From Streptomyces cinnabarinus (lineage in GTDB: Bacteria; Actinomycetota; Actinomycetes; Streptomycetales; Streptomycetaceae): a stretch of DNA of 64,000 nt. A program made the position numbers and the translations under genes. Below the pieces are notes generated by a model, which saw only the letters and a list, made by a program, of their open reading frames with translations, had not been told where the DNA came from and did no database searches. Where the stretch lies: contig NZ_CP114413.1 in assembly GCF_027270315.1 (NCBI RefSeq), forward strand, positions 558,001 through 622,000, given 5' to 3'. Below are positions 8,100 through 17,351 of the stretch, in pieces (within the stretch, counting starts at the first letter, position 1; each line of letters starts with the position of its first letter).

Positions 8100-9002
8100 T
8101 CACAGATGGGGTACGACGGCCACGGGGCAGCCGACGTGCTGGATGGCGGCGTGGGTGACGGGACCGGTGCGCGGTCCCACCGGGCGTTCCGTGACGCGGC
8201 GGCCCACGACGAGCAGGCTCGCTCCGGACGCGGCCCGCACCAGCGCGGACCGGGCGCGCCCGGCGGTGACCGTCTCCACGACCTCGACCTCCGGGAACTT
8301 CTCGCGCCACACCTGGAGCACGGCCGTCATGAACCCCAGCCACTCCTCGGCCTGTTGGGGCCCTTCGGCCAGGCCGATCTCGCCGGGGCCGAGGCCGAGC
8401 GGGGACGGGGGCTGCCAGGCGTGGACGACGTGCAGTCGGGCGCCGCGCAGCTGGGCCGCCTCGAATCCGAAGGCGAGCACGTCGTCGCAGGGGTCGCCGA
8501 GGTCGAGGCCCAGGACGACGTCGCGGTAGCCGGTGCGGACGGAGGCGCCGCCGTCCTCCGCCGGCAGGTGTTCGTCCGCGGCCTCCTCGCCCGCCCGGAC
8601 CAGGACGACCGGCCGGGTGGCGCGGGCCACCACGCCGAGGGCCACCGAGCCGAGCAGGAATCCGGTGAAGCCGCTCAGGCCCCGGGAGCCGAGGACGAGC
8701 AGGTCGGCCCGGTCCGCGGCGCTCAGCAGGGCGGCGGTCGCGGGGCCGTCGACCTGTTCGTCGGTGAGCGTGACGGCGGGGGTGGTGCGGCCGATGCGTT
8801 CCTCGGCCTGGCGCAGGGCGCGCCGGGCGAGGTGGCGCTGAGCGGCGGTGGCCAGATGGCCGTCCTCCTGGCCGGGATGCCAGCTCCGGGCGTGGACGAG
8901 ATGCAGTGGCCGCCCCCGGCGTACCGCCTCACGGGCGGCCCACTCGGCGGCTGCGAGACTCTCGGCGGAACCGTCGACTCCGGCGACGACGGGCAACAGC
9001 AT
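8100..9002 (-). CDS. Universal stress protein, tandem UspA domains
   Basis: A 300-residue protein with two UspA domains. The first begins VVAGVDGSAESLAAAEWAA and carries the ATP-binding pattern G-x2-G-x9-GS (GSRGLSGFTGFLLGS). The second begins VVLGLDLGDPCDDVLAFGFEA and ends GCPVAVVPHL, without a clean ATP loop. The ATG at 9002 has GGAGG 8 bases upstream. It is the first gene of the operon with ppdK and the Csp-like gene, divergent from the single-domain USP at 9183, and the shared intergenic region holds a pair of palindromic boxes. Tandem USPs are hallmark members of the DosR dormancy regulon (e.g. Rv2623). Confidence 0.93.
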   Translation of the reverse strand: MLLPVVAGVDGSAESLAAAEWAAREAVRRGRPLHLVHARSWHPGQEDGHLATAAQRHLARRALRQAEERIGRTTPAVTLTDEQVDGPATAALLSAADRADLLVLGSRGLSGFTGFLLGSVALGVVARATRPVVLVRAGEEAADEHLPAEDGGASVRTGYRDVVLGLDLGDPCDDVLAFGFEAAQLRGARLHVVHAWQPPSPLGLGPGEIGLAEGPQQAEEWLGFMTAVLQVWREKFPEVEVVETVTAGRARSALVRAASGASLLVVGRRVTERPVGPRTGPVTHAAIQHVGCPVAVVPHL

Positions 9003-9071
9003 GGCGCGCACCTCCTGTGCTCGGCCTTGGTCCTCATCACCAGCCTCGCCCCGGCCCGCGCCGCCCCGCAT

Positions 9072-9106
9072 GGGCCGCAGGGCACCGGCCTTGGTCCGTT
9101 CGGCCC
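9072..9106. promoter_or_regulatory. Paired DevR-type palindromic boxes
   Basis: GGTCCGTTCGGCCC at 9093-9106 matches GGGCCGNNCGGCCC at 11 of 12 fixed bases. GGGCCGCAGGGCAC at 9072-9085 matches 10. Their centres are exactly 21 bp apart, two helical turns. They lie between the divergent USP genes and could serve both directions. Confidence 0.65.
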
Positions 9107-9182
9107 CTGCCCCGGGGCTGGCGGCGCGACGAGTCTGGACGTGCCGGAACCCCCGGGTTCCCCGGCCGGAAGGCGGCAGACC

Positions 9183-9602
9183 ATGGAGCGAGAGATCATC
9201 ACCGGTGCCGACCGGGTCGTCGTCGGCGTCGATGCGCGCGATCCAGCGGGCGGGGCGCTCGACTTCGCCTTCTCCGCGGCTCGGCAGAAGGGCACCCTCC
9301 TGCACGCCGTGCACACCTGGCGGCTTCCGGAGGGCAGCGTCTGCCTGCCCTGGCCGGTGCCGGAGGAGACCCGCGCGACCTGGGAGGACCACGAGGTCCA
9401 GCTGCTGTCGGACGCGCTGCGGCCCTGGCGGGAGAAGTACCCCGGCGTCGAGGTCCTGGCGGACGTCGTCCTGCTCCCCACGGCCGACGCACTCGCCCAC
9501 GCGTCCGCGCACGCGGCACTGGTCGTGGTCGGCCGGAGCTCCGAGGACGCCGTGCTCGCGCTATTGCGGCAGGCGCACTGCCCGGTCGTGGTGGTGCCGT
9601 GA
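9183..9602 (+). CDS. Single-domain universal stress protein, C-terminal-domain type
   Basis: A 139-residue UspA-fold protein. Its sequence (VVVGVDARDPAGGALDFAFSAA...LHAVHTWRLP...LRPWREKYPGVEV) resembles the second, not the first, domain of the tandem USPs in this window. It ends GRSSEDAVLALLRQAHCPVVVVP and lacks the G-x2-G-x9-G(S/T) ATP loop, so ATP binding is doubtful. The ATG at 9183 follows AAGGCGG. Boxes lie upstream (9072-9106) and downstream, before the hydrogenase maturation genes. It may form mixed assemblies with tandem USPs (inference). Confidence 0.85.
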   Translation: MEREIITGADRVVVGVDARDPAGGALDFAFSAARQKGTLLHAVHTWRLPEGSVCLPWPVPEETRATWEDHEVQLLSDALRPWREKYPGVEVLADVVLLPTADALAHASAHAALVVVGRSSEDAVLALLRQAHCPVVVVP

Positions 9603-9603
9603 A

Positions 9604-9640
9604 GGGCCGTACCGGCCCCGGGAGCGGGTCCGTTCGGCCC
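9604..9640. promoter_or_regulatory. Paired DevR-type palindromic boxes
   Basis: GGTCCGTTCGGCCC at 9627-9640 (11 of 12) and GGGCCGTACCGGCCC at 9604-9618 (perfect arms, spacer one base longer) lie in the 75-bp gap before the hydrogenase maturation protease gene. Centres are about 22 bp apart. They would drive the protease-hypF-hypC operon. Confidence 0.68.
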
Positions 9641-9677
9641 CTGTGGGAGCGGGCGGCCCCGGGTCAGGGTGGATGGC

Positions 9678-10154
9678 ATGAGCGGAGGTGCGCGGATCGC
9701 CGTGATCGGCGTCGGGAACGACTTCCGGCGCGACGACGGTGTGGGCTGGGCGGTGATCGCCCGGATGCGGGAGCGGCCACTCACGCCGGACACGGTGCTG
9801 GCCACCTGCGACGGTGACCCCGGCCGGCTGATCGGACTGTGGGAGGGTGCCCGACTGGCCGTGGTCGTGGACGCGGCCCACGCACACCCCGGGACCCCGG
9901 GCCGGGTGCATCGCCTGGCCCTCGACTCCGGAGTGCTGCCACGGCCCTCGGCGACCAGCTCCCACGGGCTGGGGCTCGGCGAGGCCGTCGAGCTCGCCCG
10001 GGTCCTCGGCCTGCTGCCCGAGCGGCTGGTCGTCTACGCCGTGGAAGGCGCCGACAGCGAGTTCGGGACCGGTCTGACGCCCGCCGTGGCCGCGGCCGTG
10101 CCCGAGCTGGTGGAGGCCGTCGCGCACGAGATCGCCGCCGAGGAGCGGTCATGA
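9678..10154 (+). CDS. NiFe-hydrogenase maturation protease
   Basis: A 158-residue HyaD/HycI-type endopeptidase that trims the C-terminus of the hydrogenase large subunit after nickel insertion. The motif VIGVGNDFRRDDGVGWAV carries the acidic residue expected to probe nickel, followed by VVVDAAH. The ATG at 9678 is preferred to the GTG at 9669 because GGGTGG lies just before it. Its stop overlaps the hypF start (ATGA). The likely substrate is HydA, which ends with a cleavable tail after DPCxxCxxH. Confidence 0.88.
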   Translation: MSGGARIAVIGVGNDFRRDDGVGWAVIARMRERPLTPDTVLATCDGDPGRLIGLWEGARLAVVVDAAHAHPGTPGRVHRLALDSGVLPRPSATSSHGLGLGEAVELARVLGLLPERLVVYAVEGADSEFGTGLTPAVAAAVPELVEAVAHEIAAEERS

Positions 10155-12439
10155 GCACGCGCTACTTCCGGGTGGACGGCATCGTCCAGGGCGTCGGCTT
10201 CCGGCCCTTCGTCCACCGCACCGCGTGCGCCCTCGGCCTGGACGGCTGGGTGGCCAACGTCAACGGCCACGTCGAGGGCGAGGTCGCCGGGCCGCCCGCC
10301 AGGATCGAGGAGTTCGCCGCCCGGCTGCGCGCCGACGCACCGCCCCTGGCCCGGGTGCGCCACGTCCGCCTCACCGCGGGTTCGGCGCATCCGGCGTACG
10401 ACAGCGGCTTCGTGGTCCGCCCCAGCACCCCCGGCGCCGCGGACCCGGCCGCGCGCGAGATCCCGCCCGACGCCGCCCTGTGCGAGGCCTGTCTGCGCGA
10501 ACTGCGCGACCCCCGTGACCGCCGCTACCGCTACCCGTTCATCAACTGCACCGACTGCGGACCGCGCGCCACGATCATCGAGGGCCTCCCCTACGACCGC
10601 GGCCGCACCACCATGTGCCGCTTCCCGCTCTGCCGGCGGTGCGCGGCCGAGTACGCCGACCCCGCCGACCGGCGCTTCCACGCCGAACCCGTCGCCTGCC
10701 CGGCCTGCGGGCCCCGGCTCGCCTGGGCGGACCTGCGCGGCGAGGAGGCGCTGCGGGCGGCGGTGACGGCGGTCGCCGACGGCGGCATCGTCGCGCTGAA
10801 GGGGCTGGGCGGCTACCAGTTGGTGTGCGACGCGGGCGATCCACGGGCCGTGGCGGAGCTGCGCCGCCGCAAGCGGCGACCGACGAAGCCCTTCGCCGTC
10901 ATGGTCCCCGACCTCGCGGCGGCCACCCGGCCGGCCATGATCGGCACCGCCGAACGCCAGGCCCTGCTCTCCCCCGAGCGCCCGGTGGTCCTGCTCACCC
11001 GTCACCGGCGGCACGCGACGTCCGTGCTCGCGCCGGAGGTGCATCCGGGGCTGTCCCGGGTCGGCCTCTTCCTGCCCACCACGGGACTGCATCAGCTCCT
11101 CCTCGACAGTCTCGCCCGGCCGCTCGTGGTGACCAGCGGCAACCTCAGCGACGAGCCCATCGCCGTCGACGACACCGAGGCCCGGCGCTCGCTGGGCGGC
11201 ATCGCGGACGGCTTCCTGACGCACGACCGGCCCATCCGCAACCGCTACGACGACTCCGTGGTGCAGTTCGCCGGGCGCACCCGGATCACGGTCCGCCGGG
11301 CCCGGGGTCTGGCCCCCGCCCCGCTGCCGCTCGCCGCCGGTGAGCCGGTCGCCGGGGCCGGGGCACAGCTCAAGCACACCTTCACGCTGGCCGCCGACGG
11401 ACAGGCCGTGATCGGGCCGCACACCGGCGACCTGTCCGACCAGTCGGCCTACGACGCGTTCCTGGCCTCGTACACGCACCTGAAGCGGCTCAGCGGGATC
11501 GAACCGGTGGCCCTGGCCCACGATCTGCACCCCGGCTATCTGTCCACGCAGTGGGCGAAGGAACAGCCGGTGCGCCTGATCCCCGTGCAGCATCACCACG
11601 CGCACGTGGCCGCCTGCGCGGCCGAGCACAAAGTGCGGGGCCCTTTCGTGGGCGTCGCCTACGACGGTCTGGGGCTCGGTGACGACGGCACCCTGTGGGG
11701 CGGCGAGATCCTCGTCGCCGATCTGACGGGCTACCGCCGCGTGGGCAGGTTCGCGACCGCGCCCCTGCCCGGAGGGGACGCGGCGGTACGCCATCCCTCC
11801 CGCACCGCCCTCGGCCAGCTGCTGGGCGGCGAGCCACTGGGCTCCCCGCGCCCCTACCCCTGGCTCGTCCAGCCCTTCCTCGACCGGCTCGACCGGAGCG
11901 AGGTCGACACCGTACGCGCCATGGTCGCCCAGAACGTCAACTGCCCGCGAGCCTCCAGCGCCGGACGCCTCTTCGACACGGTGGCCGCGCTGCTCGGCAT
12001 CGCCGACCGGGTGAGCTACGAGGGTGAGGCGGCCGTCCTGGTGGAGGCGGCGGCGGGCGACACGCACGCCGTACCGCTCGACCGTCGCGTCGTGCGGGCG
12101 CGGGGGCTGTGGGTGTACGACTCCGCGCCCACGCTGGCCGATCTGCTGGCGCGCCGGCTGGCCGGGGAGCCGGTGGGACAACTGGCCGCGGCCTTCCATC
12201 TGACGCTGGCGATCGTCACGGCGGAGCTGGTCGCGCGGGCCGTGGCCGAGGGCGCGCCACGGACGGTGTGCCTGGGCGGCGGCTGCTTCGTCAACCGGCG
12301 GCTGCTGACCGAGGTGCGGCGCCGGCTGCGCGCCCAGGGGCTGCGCGTCCTGGTGGGCGGCCAGGTCCCGGTCGGCGACGGCGGTATCAGCTACGGCCAG
12401 GCCGCGGTCGCCGCCGCCCGGCTGGCCGGGGAGAGGTGA
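10151..12439 (+). CDS. hypF: Carbamoyltransferase HypF
   Basis: A 762-residue protein that makes the cyanide ligand precursor of NiFe hydrogenase by carbamoylating HypE from carbamoyl phosphate. Domains in order: acylphosphatase (VDGIVQGVGFRPFVHR, 9-24), two CxxC zinc fingers (CEACLREL, NCTDCGP, CRRC, CPACGP; about 107-190), a YrdC-like nucleotide-binding domain (ALKGLGGYQLVCDA, RRRKRRPTKPFAVM), and a Kae1-like carbamoyltransferase with the metal motif HHHAHVAAC. Length is normal for the family. ATG overlaps the protease stop; hypC follows after 6 bp. Confidence 0.96.
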   Translation: MSTRYFRVDGIVQGVGFRPFVHRTACALGLDGWVANVNGHVEGEVAGPPARIEEFAARLRADAPPLARVRHVRLTAGSAHPAYDSGFVVRPSTPGAADPAAREIPPDAALCEACLRELRDPRDRRYRYPFINCTDCGPRATIIEGLPYDRGRTTMCRFPLCRRCAAEYADPADRRFHAEPVACPACGPRLAWADLRGEEALRAAVTAVADGGIVALKGLGGYQLVCDAGDPRAVAELRRRKRRPTKPFAVMVPDLAAATRPAMIGTAERQALLSPERPVVLLTRHRRHATSVLAPEVHPGLSRVGLFLPTTGLHQLLLDSLARPLVVTSGNLSDEPIAVDDTEARRSLGGIADGFLTHDRPIRNRYDDSVVQFAGRTRITVRRARGLAPAPLPLAAGEPVAGAGAQLKHTFTLAADGQAVIGPHTGDLSDQSAYDAFLASYTHLKRLSGIEPVALAHDLHPGYLSTQWAKEQPVRLIPVQHHHAHVAACAAEHKVRGPFVGVAYDGLGLGDDGTLWGGEILVADLTGYRRVGRFATAPLPGGDAAVRHPSRTALGQLLGGEPLGSPRPYPWLVQPFLDRLDRSEVDTVRAMVAQNVNCPRASSAGRLFDTVAALLGIADRVSYEGEAAVLVEAAAGDTHAVPLDRRVVRARGLWVYDSAPTLADLLARRLAGEPVGQLAAAFHLTLAIVTAELVARAVAEGAPRTVCLGGGCFVNRRLLTEVRRRLRAQGLRVLVGGQVPVGDGGISYGQAAVAAARLAGER

Positions 12440-12445
12440 GCGCGG

Positions 12446-12703
12446 ATGTGCCTGGGTATCCCGGGGCGGGTCCTGGAGGTCCACGACGACGCGGGGCTGC
12501 GGATGGCCACGGTCGATTTCGGCGGCATCCGGCGCGAGGTGTGCCTCGACTGCACGCCGGACGCGGGCGTCGGCTCGTACGTCATCGTGCATGTCGGGTT
12601 CGCGATCACCGAGGTCGACGAGGTGGAGGCGCACCGGACGCTGGAGGTGCTCCGGGCGATGGCCGACGCCGTCGAGGGCGAGCTGGGCGAACCGTTGCCC
12701 TGA
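12446..12703 (+). CDS. hypC: Hydrogenase assembly chaperone HypC
   Basis: An 85-residue chaperone of the HypC/HupF family that carries the Fe(CN)2CO unit with HypD and delivers it to the large-subunit precursor. The essential N-terminal Cys2 is present in MCLGIPGRVLEV; an aspartate-rich beta-barrel region and the helix AHRTLEVLRAMADAV follow. A GAGGTGAG ribosome binding site overlaps the end of hypF. After it the operon is interrupted by a region with two boxes before hydB. Confidence 0.95.
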   Translation: MCLGIPGRVLEVHDDAGLRMATVDFGGIRREVCLDCTPDAGVGSYVIVHVGFAITEVDEVEAHRTLEVLRAMADAVEGELGEPLP

Positions 12704-12716
12704 AACTGCGGGAGGT

Positions 12717-12751
12717 GACCCGGTCGGCCCGTCAAGAGGGCCGGTCAGCCC
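12717..12751. promoter_or_regulatory. Paired DevR-type palindromic boxes
   Basis: GGGCCGGTCAGCCC at 12738-12751 (11 of 12) and GACCCGGTCGGCCC at 12717-12730 (10 of 12) have centres 21 bp apart. They lie 67 bp upstream of hydB and imply a separate promoter for the structural hydrogenase operon. Confidence 0.68.
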
Positions 12752-12817
12752 CTGCCGTCCGGGGGCCGCCGAGCCGGAAGCTGAGAGTGGAGGCGCCCAC
12801 GCCCGAGGAGGTCTGTC

Positions 12818-13972
12818 ATGACCGTCGCTCAAGGCCCGGCCGTACTCGACCGCGATGGCCTCAACGCCCTGGTCGCGGCGTTGGTGGCGCAGGGGCGGAC
12901 CGTCGTCGGGCCGACCGTGCGGGACGGCGCGATCGTGCTCGCCGAGCTGGCGTCGGCGGACGAACTCCCCTTCGGCTGGGGCGTCGAACTGGACGCCGGA
13001 CGCTACCGGCTGGTCCCCCGCGAGGACGGGGCCGCCTTCGCGCACAGCGCGGGCCCGCAGTCCTGGAAGAACTTCCTGCACCCCGCGCGGGAACGGCTGT
13101 GGAGCGCCGACCGCACGCCGTCGGGCGGCGTCGACTTCACCCCGGAGGAGCCCAGGACCCCGTCGTACGCCTTCCTCGGGGTCCGGCCCTGTGATCTGCG
13201 GGCCATCGCGATCCAGGACCGGGTGCTGAGCGGGGGGCGGTATGAGGACACCGGGTACGCGCGGCGGCGCGGCGGGGCCTTCCTGATCGCCGCCGAGTGC
13301 ACCGAGCCCGGCGCGACCTGCTTCTGCGTCTCGACCGGTGGCGGACCGGCGGTGGACCCCGGCTACGACCTGGCGCTCACCGAGACGGACGGCCGGTTCC
13401 TGGTGCGCGTCGGCAGCGACGAGGGCGCCGCCCTCCTGGCGCAGGTGCCCCACCGTGCCGCGGATCCGGACACCGAGGACGCCGCACGTGCCGCCGTGGA
13501 CGCGGCCCGCGACCGCATGGGACGCGCCCTGCCCCCGGTCGACGTACGGGCGCTGCTCGGCGCGAGCCTGGCCGCCGACCGCTGGGACGATGTCGCCGCC
13601 CGCTGTCTGACCTGCGGGAACTGCACGATGGTCTGTCCGACGTGCTTCTGCACGACCACGGAGGAGGTCACCGACCTCACCGGCGACCACACCGAGCGCT
13701 GGCAGCGCTGGGACTCCTGTTTCGACCTGGACTTCTCGTATCTGCACGGCGGCCCGGTGCGGGCCTCGGGGCACAGCCGCTACCGGCAGTGGCTCACCCA
13801 CAAACTCTCCACCTGGCACGACCAGTTCGACACCTCCGGGTGCGTCGGCTGCGGGCGCTGCGTCGCCTGGTGTCCGGCCGGCATCGACATCACGGAGGAA
13901 GTCACCGCGCTGGCGGCCGAAGCCGCCTCGTCCGCCGAAGCCACGTCCACCGACTCCGGAACGGAGACATGA
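12818..13972 (+). CDS. hydB: Group 3b hydrogenase beta subunit, 4Fe-4S dicluster protein
   Basis: A 384-residue electron-transfer subunit of a soluble NAD(P)-linked NiFe hydrogenase (sulfhydrogenase type). The N-terminal two thirds contain GVRPCDLRAIAIQDRVL and CTEPGATCFC typical of this family; two 4Fe-4S motifs follow, CLTCGNCTMVCPTC and CVGCGRCVAWCPAG. It passes electrons between the HydD/HydA hydrogenase module and the HydG flavin module. GAGGAGG precedes the ATG at 12818. It is the first gene of the hydB-hydG-hydD-hydA operon, which carries a cNMP-like gene directly after hydB. Confidence 0.9.
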   Translation: MTVAQGPAVLDRDGLNALVAALVAQGRTVVGPTVRDGAIVLAELASADELPFGWGVELDAGRYRLVPREDGAAFAHSAGPQSWKNFLHPARERLWSADRTPSGGVDFTPEEPRTPSYAFLGVRPCDLRAIAIQDRVLSGGRYEDTGYARRRGGAFLIAAECTEPGATCFCVSTGGGPAVDPGYDLALTETDGRFLVRVGSDEGAALLAQVPHRAADPDTEDAARAAVDAARDRMGRALPPVDVRALLGASLAADRWDDVAARCLTCGNCTMVCPTCFCTTTEEVTDLTGDHTERWQRWDSCFDLDFSYLHGGPVRASGHSRYRQWLTHKLSTWHDQFDTSGCVGCGRCVAWCPAGIDITEEVTALAAEAASSAEATSTDSGTET

Positions 13973-13973
13973 G

Positions 13974-14438
13974 ATGCCTCCCTCGATCGCCCTGCGCATG
14001 AACCACGCCCTGCCCGGCGAGCACCGCGACCGGCTGCTCCGGGTCGGCCGCGAGGTGCGCTTCCCGCAGGGCGCCCGGCTGTTCGACGAGGGCGGGACGG
14101 CCGACCGCTTCTGGATCGTGCGGGACGGCACCCTCGCCCTCGACCTGCATGTGCCCGGCCGCCGGGCGCCGGTCGTCGAGACCCTCGGCGTCGGCGACCT
14201 GGTCGGCTGGTCCTGGCTGTACGAGCCGTACGTCTGGCAGTTCGGCGCCGAGACCGTGACGCCCCTGAGCGCCTACGAGTTCGACGCCGTCGCCGTCCGC
14301 CTGATGTGCCTGAACGACGCCGAGTTCGGGCGCACCGTCGAGCACTGGGTCGGCCGCGTGCTGTCCCACCGCCTGCGCGCGGCGCGGACCCGGCTCCTCG
14401 ATCTGTACGGCCCCTCGGGCACCGGGGGTGCGCCATGA
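13974..14438 (+). CDS. Stand-alone cNMP-fold protein with GWSWL motif (copy 1)
   Basis: A 154-residue protein with the Crp-type cyclic-nucleotide-binding beta-roll (FPQGARLFDEGGTADRFWIVRDGTL, LGVGDLVG) but no C-terminal helix-turn-helix, so it is not a Crp transcription factor. Where cAMP proteins have GE-x2-LL and a phosphate-binding Arg, this one has GWSWL (78-82), W88, GA at 91-92 and EFDA at 102-105, the same residues at the same positions as its two paralogues here. The C-terminus ends with the helix RLRAARTRLLDLY. The gene begins one base after the hydB stop and overlaps hydG, so it is an integral part of the hydrogenase operon. It may sense a non-cAMP ligand or act as a structural partner (inference). 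Confidence 0.82.
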   Translation: MPPSIALRMNHALPGEHRDRLLRVGREVRFPQGARLFDEGGTADRFWIVRDGTLALDLHVPGRRAPVVETLGVGDLVGWSWLYEPYVWQFGAETVTPLSAYEFDAVAVRLMCLNDAEFGRTVEHWVGRVLSHRLRAARTRLLDLYGPSGTGGAP

Positions 14439-15241
14439 CGGACGTACCCGTCCCGTACCGCGTGGTCGCCCGTACGGCGGAGACCGGCGACACGGTGACG
14501 CTGCGTCTGGAGCCGGTCGGCGTGCCGCTCGGCGACTTCGCCCCGGGGCAGTTCGCGATGGTGCACTGCTTCGGGCGCGGCGAGATCCCGGTCTCGGTGA
14601 GTTCCGTGCAGGCCACCGGCGGTCTCGCGCACACCGTCCGGGCCGTGGGTGCCGTCTCCGCGGGGCTGTGCGAGGCACGGGCCGCCGATGTGCTCGGTGT
14701 CCGCGGGCCGTACGGGACCGGCTGGGAGCTGGAACGGGCCCGCGGACGGGACGTGGTCGTGGTCGCGGGCGGCATCGGGCTCGCCCCGCTGCGGCCGCTG
14801 ATCCTGCGCGCGCTGGCCGAACCGACGGCGTACGGCACGGTCAACGTGCTGATCGGGGCGCGCACTCCCGCCGATCTGATCGCCCGCGAGGAGATCGAGG
14901 GCTGGCGGACCGCGTACACCGGTGTGACCGTGGACCGGCCCGACGACACCTGGCGCGGCGACGTCGGTCTGGTCACCGACCTGCTCGACCGGGCGGACTT
15001 CAGGCCCGCCGAGACCGTGGCGTTCGTGTGCGGTCCGGAACCAATGATCCGCGCCACCGCCCGCGAACTCGCCGCCCGTGGCCTGCCCGGTGACCGGATC
15101 CGCGTCTCGCTGGAACGCAACATGCGCTGCGCGACCGGCCATTGCGGGCACTGCCAGCTCGGGCCGCTGCTGCTGTGCCGGGACGGCCCGGTCGTGGACT
15201 GGGAGCGGGCCGAACCCCTGCTGTCGGTGAGGGAGTTGTGA
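14435..15241 (+). CDS. hydG: Group 3b hydrogenase gamma subunit, FAD/NAD(P)H oxidoreductase
   Basis: A 268-residue ferredoxin-NADP-reductase-like subunit. The FAD domain contains EIPVSVSSV, the nucleotide-binding domain contains [15 protein letters not shown], and VCGPEPMI is the typical C-terminal NAD(P) motif. The tail [17 protein letters not shown] binds one 2Fe-2S cluster as in dihydroorotate-dehydrogenase electron-transfer subunits. It exchanges electrons between NAD(P)H and HydB. ATG overlaps the stop of the cNMP-like gene and its own stop overlaps the hydD start by one base. Confidence 0.92.
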   Translation: MTDVPVPYRVVARTAETGDTVTLRLEPVGVPLGDFAPGQFAMVHCFGRGEIPVSVSSVQATGGLAHTVRAVGAVSAGLCEARAADVLGVRGPYGTGWELERARGRDVVVVAGGIGLAPLRPLILRALAEPTAYGTVNVLIGARTPADLIAREEIEGWRTAYTGVTVDRPDDTWRGDVGLVTDLLDRADFRPAETVAFVCGPEPMIRATARELAARGLPGDRIRVSLERNMRCATGHCGHCQLGPLLLCRDGPVVDWERAEPLLSVREL

Positions 15242-15993
15242 TGGCACCCACGCTCGCCGTGTTCAAGCTGGCCTCCTGCGACGGCTGCCAGCTCACCCTG
15301 CTGGACTGCGAGGACGAACTCCTCGCGCTCGCGGGCGAGGTGGAGATCGCCCACTTCCTGGAGGCGTCCAGCGCCGTCCGACCCGGCCCCTACGACCTGT
15401 CGCTGGTCGAGGGTTCGGTCACCACCGCCGACGACGCCGGACGGATCCGCGCGATCCGGGCCGCCTCCCGCCACCTGGTCACGATCGGGGCCTGTGCGAC
15501 CGCGGGCGGCATCCAGGCGCTGCGCAACCACGCCGACGTCGACGAGTACCGGCGGGTGGTCTACGCCCGCCCCGAGTACGTCTCGACGCTCGCCACCTCC
15601 ACCCCCGTATCCGCCCATGTGGACGTCGACTTCGAGCTGCGCGGCTGCCCCGTGGACCGGCGGCAGCTCATCGAGGTGATCACCGCGTTCCTGGCCGGCC
15701 GCAAGCCCGATGTGCCGAACCACAGCGTCTGCTTCGAGTGCAAGCGGCGCGGCACGGTCTGCGTCACCGTCGCCCACGGCACCCCCTGCCTCGGCCCCGT
15801 GACCCACGCGGGCTGCGGGGCGCTGTGCCCGGCGTACCACCGCGGCTGCTACGGCTGCTTCGGCCCGTCCGGGTCCGTGAACCTGCCCGCGCTGATCCCG
15901 CTGCTGCGCCGTGACGGCATGGACGAGGACGCCGTCGAGCGGTTCCTGCACACCTTCAACGCGACCGCTTTCGAGAAGGAGTTGGAACGGTGA
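15241..15993 (+). CDS. hydD: Group 3b NiFe-hydrogenase small (delta) subunit
   Basis: A 250-residue small subunit with no Tat signal or membrane anchor, as expected for a cytosolic group 3 enzyme. The proximal cluster motif ASCDGCQ lies at the N-terminus with GACATAGG further in; additional cluster ligands are in [11 protein letters not shown] and the Cys-rich tail [14 protein letters not shown] plus CYGCFGPSG. These support three Fe-S clusters leading from the HydA active site to HydB. It overlaps hydA by four bases (GTGA). Confidence 0.93.
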   Translation: MAPTLAVFKLASCDGCQLTLLDCEDELLALAGEVEIAHFLEASSAVRPGPYDLSLVEGSVTTADDAGRIRAIRAASRHLVTIGACATAGGIQALRNHADVDEYRRVVYARPEYVSTLATSTPVSAHVDVDFELRGCPVDRRQLIEVITAFLAGRKPDVPNHSVCFECKRRGTVCVTVAHGTPCLGPVTHAGCGALCPAYHRGCYGCFGPSGSVNLPALIPLLRRDGMDEDAVERFLHTFNATAFEKELER

Positions 15994-17351
15994 CGCACCG
16001 TGGATCCCGTGTGCTGCACGTCGGCTCGCTGTCCCGGGTCGAGGGCGAGGGAGCGCTGTACCTCGGCGTGCACGACGGCACGGTCACCGAGGCGCGGCTG
16101 GACATCTACGAACCGCCGCGGTTCTTCGAGGCGCTGCTGCGCGGGCGCTCGTACACCGAGCCGCCCGACATCACCGCCCGGGTGTGCGGGATCTGCCCGG
16201 TGGCCTACCAGATGAGCGCGTGCGCGGCGATCGAGGACGCGTGCGGGGTCGTCGTGGACCCGGTGATCCGGGATCTGCGCAGGCTGCTGTACTGCGGCGA
16301 GTGGATCGAGAGCCAGGCTCTGCACATCTATCTGCTGCACGCCCCGGACTTCCTTGGCCGCGCGAGCGCCATCGAGCTGGCCCGCACGCATCGCGCGGAG
16401 GTGGAGCGGGGGCTCAGGCTGAAGAAGGCGGGCAACGCACTGATGGAGCTGCTCGGCGGACGGGCCGTGCATCCGGTGAACGTCCGCCTCGGCGGCTTCC
16501 ACCGGGCCCCGGCCCGCGCCGAACTGCTCGCTCTGGCTGAGGACTTGCGGCAGGCGCTGGACGACGCGTGGGACACCGTGCGCTGGGTGTCCGGCTTCGA
16601 GTTCCCGGACGCCCGGGTCGAGGCCGACCTGCTGGCGCTGGCCGAGCCGGACACGTACGCCATCGAGGGCGGCACCCCGACTGTGCTCCGCGCCGACGGG
16701 AGCAAGGACTCCTTCCCGGTGCGGGACTTCACCCACCGGGTCACCGAGACGCATGTGCCGCACTCGACCGCGCTGCACTCCCGGCTCGACGGGCGGGTCC
16801 ATCTCACCGGTTCCCTCGCCCGGTTCGCGATCGGCGGGGCGCGCCTGTCGGAGGTCGCCCGCCAGGCCGCGGTGGCGGCCGGGCTGGGCGACCCGCGGGA
16901 CGGTGCCGTGTGCCGCAATCCGTTCCGCTCCATCCTGGTGCGGGCCGTGGAGACGGTGTACGCGGTGACCGAGGCGCTGCGGATCATCGAGGCGTACGAG
17001 CCGCCCGAGCGCCCGTACACGGAGGTCCCGCCGGTCGCGGGCGTCGGCCATGGCGCCACCGAGGCGCCGCGCGGGGTGCTCTATCACCGCTACGAACTCG
17101 CCGCGGACGGGACGGTGCTCAGCGCCGAGCTGGTGCCGCCCACCGCGCAGAACCAGGGCGCGATCGAGGCCGACCTGCGACGGCTCGCCCAGCGGGCGAT
17201 CAGCGAACACGACCCGGACGACGCCGAGCTGACGGACCTGTGCGAGCGGGCGATCCGCAACCACGATCCGTGCATCTCGTGCTCCACCCATTTCCTCGAC
17301 CTGACGGTCGTCCGGACCTCGGGCCGCACCACAGGAGGCGGAGATGCCTGA
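15990..17351 (+). CDS. hydA: Group 3b NiFe-hydrogenase large (alpha) subunit
   Basis: The 453-residue catalytic subunit. The L1 nickel motif RVCGIC is at 64-69 and the L2 motif DPCISCSTH at 426-434, giving the four Cys ligands of the NiFe centre. Nineteen residues follow His434 and would be removed by the maturation protease. The N-terminal [13 protein letters not shown] is the conserved glutamate-containing start of large subunits. The enzyme should couple H2 and NAD(P)H reversibly in the cytosol; in M. smegmatis the related enzyme is hypoxia-induced under DosR (established for that species). The GTG start overlaps hydD; the 3' end overlaps the CBS-BON gene by 8 bp. Confidence 0.95.
   Translation: MTHRGSRVLHVGSLSRVEGEGALYLGVHDGTVTEARLDIYEPPRFFEALLRGRSYTEPPDITARVCGICPVAYQMSACAAIEDACGVVVDPVIRDLRRLLYCGEWIESQALHIYLLHAPDFLGRASAIELARTHRAEVERGLRLKKAGNALMELLGGRAVHPVNVRLGGFHRAPARAELLALAEDLRQALDDAWDTVRWVSGFEFPDARVEADLLALAEPDTYAIEGGTPTVLRADGSKDSFPVRDFTHRVTETHVPHSTALHSRLDGRVHLTGSLARFAIGGARLSEVARQAAVAAGLGDPRDGAVCRNPFRSILVRAVETVYAVTEALRIIEAYEPPERPYTEVPPVAGVGHGATEAPRGVLYHRYELAADGTVLSAELVPPTAQNQGAIEADLRRLAQRAISEHDPDDAELTDLCERAIRNHDPCISCSTHFLDLTVVRTSGRTTGGGDA

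Noticed and set aside
13974..14438. Calling the cNMP-fold proteins Crp-family transcription factors
   Set aside because: All three end after the beta-roll and one helix (146-154 residues) and lack the C-terminal helix-turn-helix, and the cAMP-binding residues are replaced.
12818..17351. A membrane-bound group 1 or group 4 hydrogenase
   Set aside because: The small subunit has no Tat signal or anchor, there is no cytochrome b or antiporter-like subunit, and the HydB/HydG electron-transfer subunits are those of soluble group 3b enzymes.
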